Part shown: positions 39,998-50,282 of the stretch, piece by piece
Layout: every line of letters begins with the position of its first letter
Numbering within the stretch: position 1 is the first letter of the stretch
Assembly: GCA_009741485.1 (NCBI GenBank)
Contig: CM019214.1
Coordinates: 7,082,847-7,146,846, forward strand
Length of the DNA stretch: 64,000 nucleotides
From: Malurus cyaneus samueli
Taxonomy: Eukaryota; Chordata; Aves; Passeriformes; Maluridae
Direction of reading: 5' to 3'
The notes under the pieces: generated by a model
What the model saw: the letters and a program-made list of their open reading frames with translations, nothing else
Databases searched by the model: none
Told to the model about the DNA's origin: nothing
Made by a program: the position numbers and the translations under genes

Positions 39998-42599
39998 ATG
40001 GTGCTGTGACCTTACATGACCAGAAAATTTCATTCTTGGAGTTCATCCCTCCTGCTGCTTTCCATTATCCACCAAAGACCCAAGTCTCGTTAGTGACCAC
40101 CTCAGATGTTATGAAAACATTGCTTGTGCAGCAAAGTAAATGATTTTCAGTGATATTACTTCTATTTTTTTTCCTGATTTCTTCATCACTGTTTCCCTCA
40201 GACCATCCATCAGGATGCAGATGCCTGAATGGAGACAAGTCTGGTAATTTCTGGAGCCCCAAAAACAGCATCAGAAAAAAAAATCTGGGCTTGCTAGTCT
40301 GGGCAAGGTAAGACATTTGTCCCACTGTTGAACCTGGGTGAAGGAGTGGTGGGGAATTAACACAATTTAAGTATTAACAGAGCCTCCCAAATTTCCCAGC
40401 TAGGTCTCTACACAGCAATAGGGAAATAGTCTTCTCAAGTGAAATAATTTGAGATTATTTAAGCTCCTGCTCCATATTGCCTTTTGGGAAAAGTTCTTTC
40501 TAGAAAGACAATTCAGAGCAGAGATATTTGCTAAGTAAAAATGCCACTGCAGGTCCAAAATAGAGGGGGAAGGAAATTATGACAGACATAAATGGGACAT
40601 CAGTGTAGGACAACAGTGTACCCAATTCCTTTCACCTGCAACAATCCCAGCTCAGCTCAGCTCTTTCCAATGAGCAGGTAAAGAGGCTGAAGCCAAATAC
40701 ACATCTCTCCTTTTACCCTTCTCTTGTCTCTGCAGTTTAATCTCTTCCTTTATCTAATTAAAAAGCTTTCTGTGCTCACAGAGTGCAGAATCAAAATTAA
40801 AAGAGTGAAATTTAGACAAAGCACATTCATTATCTGGGGTGTTTGTCTTCTATTGACCTCTGTGTGTTATGAGGGATGGAAGTTGTCTTGTGGACACTTC
40901 TAACATGAAGCTGGTGAGGAAATTGGAGACTAAGGGAAGGTGTTGGCAAGGTAAGAACTGGATATTACATTGAGGAAGTAATGATGTGTAATTCAGAGGT
41001 GGAAGAAAAACTTCAGGGTTCAAAATAAGTCGACAATGGTTCAGTCTTTCTTGTGGTGTCTTTGACCCTGTCACAGCCTTCATGTTTCTGTTTAGAAGAA
41101 AAACAAAAACTAAATGCCAATTTCTGTCTTTAGCCTTTTGCTTGTATCATTATTGCTGATTAAAACATACATGGAAGATTAACCAAGCATAAACCATTGT
41201 TTGTTTGTTTGCAATGGATCTTTTATCCAAACATCTGTGCAAGATACTCTTTCTTATCTTAGGAAATTCCCAATTCCATGAAGAATCATTTTAACCCCAG
41301 AAATGCCATGGATCAAAACTTTAATCCCAGTTATATTACCTTGGAGACATCCTCCAGGTCAGCAGGAATTGATGACTGATAACACATTATAATTCCTTTA
41401 ACAAGAAACTCAGAGTTGCAAAACTTTCAGCATAAAAGTTTGTGTGTTGGTGCTTCATGGCCTGCACGAAGGCAGCATTTGTTGCCATAGCAATATATCA
41501 GATCCCTGATATAGCTTTTCGCTTTCAGTAAGAGTTGTTTGGTTTTGGTTTGGTTCTAAATTTTTTTCTGTGTCAGTACAATAAAAACAGAACTATATAA
41601 ACGTGAAAACTGCTTTACTTTCAAAATGAACAAACAAAAAAAACTATAAAATATTTAATTAGCTCTGTAAACTTGGTAAACACTTATGTTTTGTCTTTTT
41701 TTCAATCATTTTCTCTCAAAACAATAGGAGATGCTGTAAATTAAAATGATTTCACAATCAATAGACCCATACGAAAATAATAATTTCTCTTCCTCAAATT
41801 ATTCAAACATAATACATTCTGTTCACCTTTTGGAAAGACTTAAAAACCTGCAATATATTAACCAGAAAATTTGAAGGAGTAATCACTAGAAGCAACAATA
41901 CAGGCAATAGAACAATGTTTTGATTGATTCTTTAAAAGTACAATAGTAGTGCTCATTTTGTTAAATTATTTAATTATTTTTTTCTGGGTGAAATTATCAC
42001 TCATAGCAGAATATTTTTTTTTAAACTGTTTCCTAAAAATTTCTGCGAGGAACATAGAGATTATTCATTTGTGCAAATGTGAGAGTGATAAATTATTGCT
42101 GACAAGTTGCTGCTGAGGTCAAAAGCGTGCCTCTGTTTTGACATGCAGATATAATGTCACTGACCCCAAATGAATGAGCTGGAAAACATGGCAAAATTGT
42201 ACAGTTTGTGCCCATCAAAATAATTAATCCATCAGCGTTTCATCATGGTTTAAATTGGGAGTTTAGGTACAGCAGGGTTATAACTCCCTCCATATGTCAC
42301 TGGTGGCCAAACAGCAACATAAAATAACAGATAAAAGTACACAAAAAGAGGGTGGAAAAAAAAAAGAGAGAAAGAAGTTTGTTGTGGGACAAGCCTCTTT
42401 TATCCACTTTAGCAACCAGAGTAAACATTTGTGTCAAACATACATTGGTTAAGAGACAGCTGTTTAATTAGTAATCAGAACATGATTGGTGAGTTTGTAA
42501 AAGCTACAGTATTAGTAATGTTTATAATTTCCAGCCACCTGCGTTATCAATTCTACATTCCAATCTCCTTTTCTCAACAGTAGCCAAGGTTGTGTTATT
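39998..42599. other. AT-rich noncoding stretch, nothing recognised
   Basis: No feature was identified. Open frames up to 86 codons have no recognisable content. Confidence 0.6.
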
Positions 42600-43200
42600 T
42601 CTCCTCCATGCAGGCTGTTAACATCCCTTTCTTTTCCCAGGCCTCAGTCATACACAATAATTGGCTGAGTTTCAGATTCAGGGCTTGTGGGGCCACTTTT
42701 TTCCCCCACATCCATACAGTTAAAATTATGCACAAATATCTCATGGGATCCCAGGGCTGTGTTTTCCTCCACATCCAGAACCTCTGCACCCTCCTCTTTA
42801 CAGAGAACATTGTCCCTTTGCCCAAACCTTTGCTCCAAAAGGGTGCCAAGGGCTTCACACGGGTCTGGCCAAGATACAACCGACCCCTCCAAGAGCTGAC
42901 ATCCCAAAGTCCCTCTGATGGGTTTTAGATGTCCCCACGGCCCAGGTTGCACCAGATCCATTTTATCCAGGAGCGATGGAGATCCACAGAGCTGGAGCCA
43001 GGATGGGCTGGGTCTGCCTGAACTGCAGCTGAGGGTTCTGCAGTGTAAAGGATGGGAAACTGAGCTTATCCAGAGGCAGCATGGAGAGCTAAACAGGGCT
43101 GGGAAGGAGGCTGAGGTGGTGTGAGGCTGAAGATAAAGCTGAGTTCTGAAGGCTGGACGTGAAGGAACTGAAGTTTCAGTAAACAGCAGCTTCACAAACT
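42600..43200. other. GC-richer island with the longest ORF of the window, unrecognised
   Basis: This block is clearly richer in G and C than its surroundings. On the minus strand an ATG-initiated frame of 183 codons spans 42644-43195, beginning MKLLFTETSVPSRP. The opposite strand and other frames are also open for 68-112 codons, which is what a composition-driven absence of stops looks like. The translated product is rich in Ser, Pro, Leu and Cys and shows no domain, signal peptide or repeat that I recognise. It might be a lncRNA or pseudogene exon, part of an unknown repeat, or chance. I do not call it a gene. Confidence 0.35.
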
Positions 43201-43621
43201 GGAACTTGTAAGTTCAGTGTAGGCTGAAAAAAAGAGTAGCAGACATGGGAAGAGGTTATATATGCCCAGGAGTTTTGTATCCCTGACCATGCTCCATGAG
43301 GTTTGGATAACCTCACAGAAAGGGCCTTCACTCAAATATCTCATGTTCTGCTCCCAGAGAGGTCTATGCCAAGACCTCCTGCAAGATCTCTGTGTGATTT
43401 CTAGTCATTCCAGAAACAAAGTATGAATTCAAATATTCCTTCTAATTTATATACTATAGCGACAGCTGAGTTGGCTGATATATTAATTTTTTTCTTCTGC
43501 AATTTTCTTCTGAGTTTACCCAAATGGATATAAGTAGCTATAAATTCTGTAAAACTCTATTTTAATTTTAATGTCTGTATTTGGTTTGTAAGAAATACAG
43601 CTTGAATATTTCTTAATAGCT
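43201..43621. other. Noncoding stretch, nothing recognised
   Basis: Ordinary sequence between the GC-richer island and the T-rich tract. Confidence 0.6.
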
Positions 43622-43691
43622 TTTTTGAGATTTTGTTTGGTTTTTTGTGGTTTTCTGTTTGTGGGGTTTTTTTGTTTATTTTTTTTTGTTT
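43622..43691. repeat. T/G-rich low-complexity tract
   Basis: Runs of T interrupted by single G or GG, directly followed by a 22-bp tandem duplication. Similar in kind to 19990-20110. Confidence 0.8.
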
Positions 43692-43735
43692 GTTTTGTCA
43701 GTTTTGAGGGACAGTTTTGTCAGTTTTGAGGGACA
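43692..43735. repeat. Perfect 22-bp tandem duplication
   Basis: The unit begins GTTTTGTCAGTTTTGAGGG and ends ACA. It occurs twice back to back (43692-43713 and 43714-43735) with no mismatch, so the duplication is recent. Confidence 0.97.
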
Positions 43736-45722
43736 AGGGTCAACTGGTTGTTCTGGGTGTAAATTTTATTATTTTACATTTATCATTATTTTTGATAGCT
43801 ATTTTATAAAATGCAAATATTAATAAAACTGTAAGCTACTTTCTGAAAGAAATAAGATTCTTAAAAGTGTCTATTTTATGTCTACAAGTTGTCTTGCAAG
43901 TAGTGCCTATTATGCACACCACACTTTTTTAAGATTTTGAATTTTCAGAATCAGTCTTGTTAGAAACACATCCCATATTTTTATTTCTCAAACTAAGCAA
44001 GCCTACTAAAATTTCCATTTTCAGCTTTTTCTTACAAGTAACTTTATTTGAATCCCCATGATCTCTTAAGTTCAAATGAGTTTACAGGTTTGCTTTTTTT
44101 TTTCTTTTAATAAGAAATGTCCCTCAACACTGCAAATTTTTCAATAGATGTTAAAATTTACATTATTTCTGTAATATCTATATCTTAGCAATTTTTCACC
44201 ACATAGTTAAAAGGTATTTTGATATTCTGATTCTGCTCTGAAAAGTGATATCCTCCGTACTCTGTAAATATTCCGGGGAGCCTTAAAGAATGTATTTCTC
44301 TGCTTGTGTGTTTGTTTGAACAAGCCTCTTTGATCCAGCAGGATTAGGATTTTTAGCTCATATAAATGCCAAATTACACATAATTTCTATATTCCTTTAT
44401 CTGAGATCAAGGTCTAGCAGCAACACTTGAGAGTTCAACAAAGCAAAAAAGCCTAAGAGCAATTGGCTCTCAAGACATGTTGCCAATGGCTTAGCTGATG
44501 AAGAAAGACTGCACTTTCATTTCTTTTTTTGAATGTGTTGAGATGACCTTCTCTGAGATTTTTAGTTCCCAAAGGCAGGCTGTAACGTGGTAGAGTTCAA
44601 ATTCTTCTCAAATTTTCCATTACATTTTTAAATACCTGGAGTCAACGTTTACACTGTCCTGTTACACTGGGTTTGTCTGGGCAATTTTTAGTGATGATCA
44701 GTTTGGTTTGGGTTTTTTTCTTACTGCCTTGTTTTTCTTTTTATTGTTTTGATTTGTTGGTAAGGGTTTCTCTCCTTTGTTGTTGGGGTTGTTTATTTAC
44801 TAAACTGTCTTTATCTCAAGCCATTAATTTTATCAGTTTTACACTTCCAAACCATTTCCCTCTCTCATTGCTCAATGAATGAGTGGTTGTGTGGGGGCTT
44901 GCCTGCTTACCAGGGCCATGAATGAAAAAAAAATTAGCTTTTCATAAATGGAAATACCGTACTATAAGTTCTGCAGAAGAAAGATATTGTTTAAGAGAAG
45001 AATTTAAAGAAAGATATTGTTTAAGAGAAGAATTTAAATTTAGGCTGTTCCTAAAGAGTCTGACAGGCTTGCTACTACACAGAGGGACAAAATGTGGATG
45101 TTATTAAATAGGACAAAAGACCTGGAGAGATTTATTTCATTACACTTCTGTTTCCATGTGACTTATGAGCTTTTCTAAGTTATTCTGAACCAGCAAGGAC
45201 ACCAGTCACTTAAAGTCTGGCACTGATTTTTCATCAGTCATCCCCATTTCTTATTTTCTCTGCTAGAAGAGTACTTCATAACATTGGCTTACCAGTCACC
45301 CCAGATTTAGTGGGGCGTGTGATTTTTTGTGTGATTCTTCTCTGGACTCAAAAAATTGGCTTTGACATAGAGGTCATGTTGACAGTACAGCAAAAGCATG
45401 CAAAAGAAAATATTTGGACCCCTGTGGTTAAGGTGAGCAAAACTTTATTTGTTGTGTGGAGAAGGAAAGGACATTCAGAATTTGGAAACATGCTGTTACT
45501 CATTTTATTTCACTTTTTTAACTAATCTGAAGAGATGCAACTATATTGTCATTCATTACTTTCTCAGAGGATGCCTTTCTTCCCTGTCACTGCCTTGGAG
45601 CTAAAATAAAATTGCCTGCTGTTTGATTCAGAAGCTTTGAGTACCTGCAGCAAAAACAACAGCATCACACAGATGCAAGATTATTACAGGAGACATCTTC
45701 AAAGATGGTATTTTGTTTAAAC
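43736..45722. other. AT-rich noncoding stretch, nothing recognised
   Basis: No gene or repeat family was identified apart from the tandem duplication at 44979-45038. Confidence 0.6.
44979..45038. repeat. Perfect 30-bp tandem duplication
   Basis: The unit starts GAAAGATATTGTTTAAGAGA and continues AGAATTTAAA. It is present twice in direct succession (starts 44979 and 45009) without mismatch. Because 30 is a multiple of three, a 61-codon chance frame reads the same peptide twice. Confidence 0.97.
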
Positions 45723-45945
45723 AATCACAGAATGACAGAAAGGGTCAGGTTGGAGGGGATAACAATGGGGCATCTGATCCAACTTCCCTGCTCAAGCAGG
45801 GCCATCCCAGAGCACAGGATGTGTCCAAAACATTCTTGGATATCTCAGTAAGGGAAACTTCACAGCCTCTCTGGACAATCTGTTCCAGCCTCTGGTCACT
45901 CACACAGTAAAGTTTTTCCTCATATTCAGGTGGAATGTTTCCAAA
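45723..45945 (-). mobile_element. CR1 LINE 3' end fragment
   Basis: The plus strand shows the complement of an avian CR1 3' end in correct order: AATCACAGAATGACAGAAAG, GGTCAGGTTGGAGGGGA, CATCTGATCCAACTTCCCTG, CTCAAGCAGGGCCATCCCAG, AGCACAGGATGTGTCC, TTCTTGGATATCTCAGTAAG, CACAGCCTCTCTGGACAATC, TGTTCCAGCCTCTGGTCACT, then AAGTTTTTCCTCATATTCAG. It is truncated on its 5' side near 45945. Open frames of 65-120 codons across it are by-products. Confidence 0.95.
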
Positions 45946-46849
45946 GTCAATATTTTGTTTATGAAGATGAGCATTCAAAATGCTTTTTCTAAGCTCTCTC
46001 TTCCCTGCCCCACTTTCCTTTCTCCCAATCTGACTACAGGCTGCAGTCATCTCCTCCATTTTCTCGCTTTTCCCAGGATAGCTGTGCCTTCCCATCTGGA
46101 AAGCCATTGGTGGCTGCCATTCATGCCAAAGCTGATGTGTCTTGATAAAGCTGTATCACTCAGTTTTTTATTCTGTTCTGCCTTTTTCTTGGAAGTCGAT
46201 TTCATCTGGCACACACAAATGACTCTCTAGGAGATATTTTGGACTCAGGACAGAAGACATTACCTAGTGGTCAATAATAATAAATCTTCCCTTATAGAGC
46301 AGCATCTGTGCAGCAGCTGACGAAGGATTCTTCAGGCTCATTTTTAAATTTAAACTTGGTTGCAGCCTTTTGTCTTCTTGTTTGCTTAGTATAAATGTAT
46401 ATATATTGCTGAACATCTATATTTTCTGTCTTCCATTACCAGTAACAGAGGAAAAGTCTTGTTTAGAGGTGTCCTCCATGGAGTTTCAGTAGCAGGATCA
46501 GGAGGATTCCCATTTCTGCAAGGAACATTTTCAGAGCAGTAATTCTCTTTCAAATATGACACCTCACTTGTCATAAATACTTGAAATAAATACCCAGGAC
46601 TAGTCCACACTTACACTGGAGTTTTATTTTGACCAGCCTTGGTCAAAAAGGCTAAAAAAGGTTATGGCATAAAGGCTTATGGTCAGCCTTAATGGGTGAT
46701 TAAAGGCAAATGGGAGAGAATAAGGAAGGAAGATAAAGCCAAAGAACACAGATGTTTAATAGCCTTCTGGAAATGATCAGAGCAGAGAAAAGTATTATTT
46801 CCACGCATTGAGAGAAAGAGTATTTGAACTGTTGCCTTTGATCCAAAAT
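45946..46849. other. Noncoding stretch between CR1 and the first solo LTR
   Basis: Nothing recognised. A short internal repetition (GGTCA...AAAGGCT...) around 46630-46690 is too weak to call. Confidence 0.55.
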
Positions 46850-46854
46850 GTTGT

Positions 46855-47490
46855 TGTCCTAGGTTAGCTGAGTATTGTATTCCTATCATCTGCTTATGTT
46901 AGAGGAAAGTTAAACAACCCTTCTGTAACTATACATTAGTCGAGACTGCTCTGGTTTGTTTGGTGATGTTCCTCCCTTCAAGGACAATGGGAGGGAAAGG
47001 GACAAGACACACACGTTTTTGTTTTTTTTTTCCTCGGGAGGCTCTCTCTCTCGGGATCAGCGGTGGAAAAGAAACTGCCTGCTCTCTGGGACTGTTCCTT
47101 TTTTCTCCCTTTCTTTGGACTTGTTTTTCCTCGAATTTTTTTTCCTTCGTCATCTGAGAATTGGAGGATTCTCGTGGCACGAGAGGCGAGAAAGATCCTT
47201 CAGTGAACCACCAGAGAGAGACTCTGTCCAACCCCTCTGGGGGCCCCGGAGGGGAAGCTACTCCCAGGAGGGAAGAGAAAGGCTTTGGGATCAACAGCTG
47301 GTTCCACAGGTTTTTCTTTTATTTTTTTGTTTTTATAATTTTGAGTAAATAGTTTTTTTCCCCTTTTCTTTTCACTTTCCTCTCTGTGGAAAAGTTTGTC
47401 TCTAGGACCCGGGTGGGGAAAAGAGAGGGGGGGAGGTTTGCTGGAACTTGGGAGTATTTTGCTCCCATTAAATTCATTCAAACCACTACA
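46855..47490 (+). mobile_element. Solo LTR copy 1 (636 bp), endogenous retrovirus with 5-bp duplication
   Basis: The copy begins TGTCCTAGGTTAGCTGAG and ends ATTCAAACCACTACA, so it has the TG...CA ends of an LTR. The 5-bp word GTTGT flanks it on both sides (46850-46854 and 47491-47495). A near-identical copy lies at 54046-54685. A pyrimidine-rich section, a C/G-rich centre and a T-rich section near 47310-47370 are shared. The place where copy 2 has AATAAA reads GAGTAAAT here, so the polyadenylation signal may be lost. The 5-bp duplication fits ERVL-like elements (inference). I cannot assign a named family. Open frames of up to 130 codons inside are not conserved in frame between the copies. 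Confidence 0.9.
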
Positions 47491-47495
47491 GTTGT

Positions 47496-49392
47496 TCACA
47501 TCATTGATCATCTCTTGTAGAGAAGACACAAGGTGAGATGAGTTACTTGTATTTGGGAATATAAAATGTTTTTCTAACTGGGTTGAAGATCATTTATATG
47601 AAGAAACCTGTTAAAACATCAGGGCCATCCTTAACCTCGCTGTGCCCTTCAGCAGGATGAGACTCAGGATTTCAGGAACATTCCCACCCACACCAAGGTT
47701 TGCACTTAAGGGGAATTTGGTGTCCCTAAAAAAAACTCTGCAGCTAAACTGAGGGTGGTAAAAACCCTGAAGAATTATGCAGTCACATCATGACAAGAGA
47801 AAGCATCTCAGGTTTCAGGTCTCTACACCTTTTTTTAATTGTAAAGAGATGTAGAAATTCTATGTTACCATTTTCACAGCAAGATTTAAAATCTGGAATG
47901 TAAATTTGCTCGCTTGACAGTTCCCTCATTATATCTGAATTCTCCTGTAGCACGTACACTCAAATATAGCTACTTTTATTAAAGAATTTGTTTTGTTTTG
48001 CATTAAAAAATGCAGAGGAGCTGTGCAAGTCCATTTTAATCCTTTACAAGATCTTGTCATCTAGGTTTTTAATTTCTTCCATGCAATGAAATATCTCTAT
48101 TTATAGTAACCATATATTTGTCAGAAAGCCAAGAAGTTTTCATGTCCTTTAGATGTAATTTCTGTAAAATACAACTTATTCACAGCATGTTAAATTCAAA
48201 CTAAAAAAAAAAGGTATAAATCATAAATCTAAGGATGGTGTGAAATCAAACACAGAAGCTTATTTCCTTATAACTTTATAATTGATGCTCACTCTTTTCA
48301 ACCCAAAAACTCTCAATTGTTACAAGATTTAATGATATCTCATAATTTACAGCATGCTTATACTGTTAATGCTCACTGATTATTTTACTGGAAAAAGCAC
48401 AGCTTTAATTTATTTGATTTATCACCCATAATTTTTTTTTTTTAAATAAGCATCCACAGTTGATCTTTCTTCTGTTTAACATACAATTTTTATGGAATAA
48501 TACAACCATGGGATAATATGGACATTTTAAAGAGTGCTGTGTCTATAAAATATCTATCTGTTTGAGTGACCAGAAAGTTTTATGAATCATGTCAAAGTGT
48601 CTTCAAATATTCCCTGAATATTTACGGTGAGAGCTGGCAATAATAGTACCTCACACATACAGAATTTTTTGTGATGTATTGAAAAAAAGTCCCTAAGAAA
48701 CAATGTGCCACATAGTGGACTTTTTCCTGTGTCCTGAGGGACTAAAGTAAAAACTTTTGAAAAGATTAGCCAAAGCCCCTTGTCTCTTTCCCCACTAATT
48801 CAAACCCAATTACATTTTGCACTGAATCTGTGAAGAACTTCACATCAACACCAAATTTCGGAGTTTCAACTGTAAATTCCCATAATTTTCTGCAGATTTT
48901 AAATGTTTCTCTATGATTAAAGTGTGGAGTTACTTATTCACAGGCTCAGGAGTGCGTTTGGGCACAGCTTGTCAAGATCTATTCAGTCCCAAAAAGGAGT
49001 TTGGTGCAGCATTTTCTGAGACCTAAGGCATGATGAGAGGAGTGGGAAATTAAAAGCTAGAGAGAATGTGGCAAAAAAAAGAGATTGTCCACCCTCTTGG
49101 CAAAGTGAAAAGAAGTAGCCAGGGCAGGACAGACCTTGAAAACTCTGCTGCAGGAAGGAATAGGGGAGTGGAGGAAAGGGAGGGAAAAAGATCTCCTATA
49201 CAAGGTAAATATGAAAGCAGCAAAATCCTGACAAAGGAAGTTATAGAGACATACCTAGAGGAAAAAGCTACCTAAAATATGAAAAATAAGCTGATAAATC
49301 TCTGGGAAGGAAAAGGAATGGCACTTGGAGAAGGTCAGCAATGCCATAATGAGCACGATATAAAAGGCCAGAGCAGAGATGTCAGCAAGAAC
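47496..49392. other. Noncoding stretch, no proviral genes
   Basis: This lies between two LTRs, but no gag, protease, reverse transcriptase or env motif could be read in any frame, and no primer-binding-site-like sequence follows the first LTR. The last part (about 49020-49392) is purine-rich, with a GATATAAAAGGCC box near 49358-49370. Confidence 0.6.
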
Positions 49393-49397
49393 AAAGG

Positions 49398-50277
49398 TGT
49401 CATGGTTTTACTTGGTCCAATTTTTGGTGGTGGGGGGATGGGGACCAAGAAACTACAAAGATGGCTGCTGTGAGGAAGTTCTAGAAGCTTTCTCCTTCTT
49501 CTCCGCAAAAGGAGCCCAACCCCCTGTGTTTTAGAGCAATGCCATCATGGTATAGGAGGGTGATGGACAGGGCGACCATCAGGCCTGGGCCAATTGCACA
49601 GGGTTGGTTACACCTCTGTGATGACGTATGGTTAGTGGTACTTAAGACAGAATTCGAAAACACGATAAGGGGGCGCAGAGGGGGGGGGGGGGGGGGGGGG
49701 GGGGGCGGGGGGGGGGGGGGGGGGGGGGGGGGGGGCTCGGGAGGGGGGGGGGGGGGTGGGGGGGGGCTGCATAGCTTTTAGGTTGTTAGTATGTAGTTTT
49801 AGTATCATGCACTGGGGAAAACAGAGCAGGAGGGTGAGGAGATATAAGAAAAAAAAATGGAGACTGAAGATCACAGTAAGGAGAAGATGGGATTGGCTTG
49901 CTGTGCTGTGCTATGGTTCTCAGACATGGAGAAAAATAAGTTATTCTCAAAGGACTATTTCATCAATGAGAGACCTGTATAGAAAAGGAGAGCAACCTTG
50001 CTCTGGAAAAAAAAACCCTGGCCTTTGAGGACTGGACTGAACTGCTCTGCGGGGAGGGAGAGATGCCCCCGCCTACATCTGAAGTAAGTGGATGCTTAGA
50101 AGAAGCTGTGTTCTGCCAGGAGATTTGTAATAGTGGTCTTACGCTGCTGAAACAACGCAGTTTGGCCTTGAAGGACATTCTTTCTTTTTCTCCTACGAGG
50201 TAAAGAAAATATTCCCTCACCACCAGCAGTTATACACTGACTGTTCTTGCGAAAAATCAGGTTTTAAACCCACGACA
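49398..50277 (+). mobile_element. Solo LTR (880 bp) of a different endogenous retrovirus family
   Basis: It starts TGTCATGGTTTTACTTGG and ends GGTTTTAAACCCACGACA. The ends are imperfect inverted repeats of each other (TGTCATGG-TTTTA against TGTCGTGGGTTTAAA), as LTR termini are. The 5-bp word AAAGG stands on both sides (49393-49397 and 50278-50282). It shares no visible sequence with the 636/640-bp LTRs. It carries an extraordinary G-rich tract (49669-49766). No retroviral coding sequence is attached, so this is a solo LTR. Orientation is inferred from the TGTCATGG start I associate with songbird LTRs and is less certain than the boundaries. Open frames of 76-90 codons are by-products, including a poly-Gly/poly-Pro pair across the G tract. 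Confidence 0.82.
49669..49766. repeat. Near-pure G tract of about 98 bases
   Basis: Blocks of 25 G, 29 G, 14 G and 9 G are separated by single C, CTCGGGA or T. On the plus strand this is a strong candidate for stacked G-quadruplexes. It lies inside the 880-bp LTR. Length and interruptions may be unreliable because such tracts are difficult to sequence and assemble. Confidence 0.9.
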
Positions 50278-50282
50278 AAAGG

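Noticed and set aside
39643..40046. Phe-rich and Lys-rich ORFs of 67-118 codons
   Set aside because: They are products of the A-rich tract read in several frames.
46956..47348. 130-codon ORF in LTR copy 1, with a 129-codon counterpart at 54147-54536 in copy 2, both starting MFGDVPPFKDNGRERDKTH
   Set aside because: Beyond the first residues the two frames diverge through several compensating indels, low-complexity Phe/Leu runs come from T tracts, and parallel frames in other phases are equally open. This is shared LTR sequence, not a conserved protein.
47900..47925. Possible snRNA-like start (TTTGCTCGCTTGACAG)
   Set aside because: It resembles U6 for a few bases only and the downstream sequence does not match.
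49539..49874. Poly-Gly and poly-Pro proteins on opposite strands
   Set aside because: Both are produced by the G tract in the LTR.
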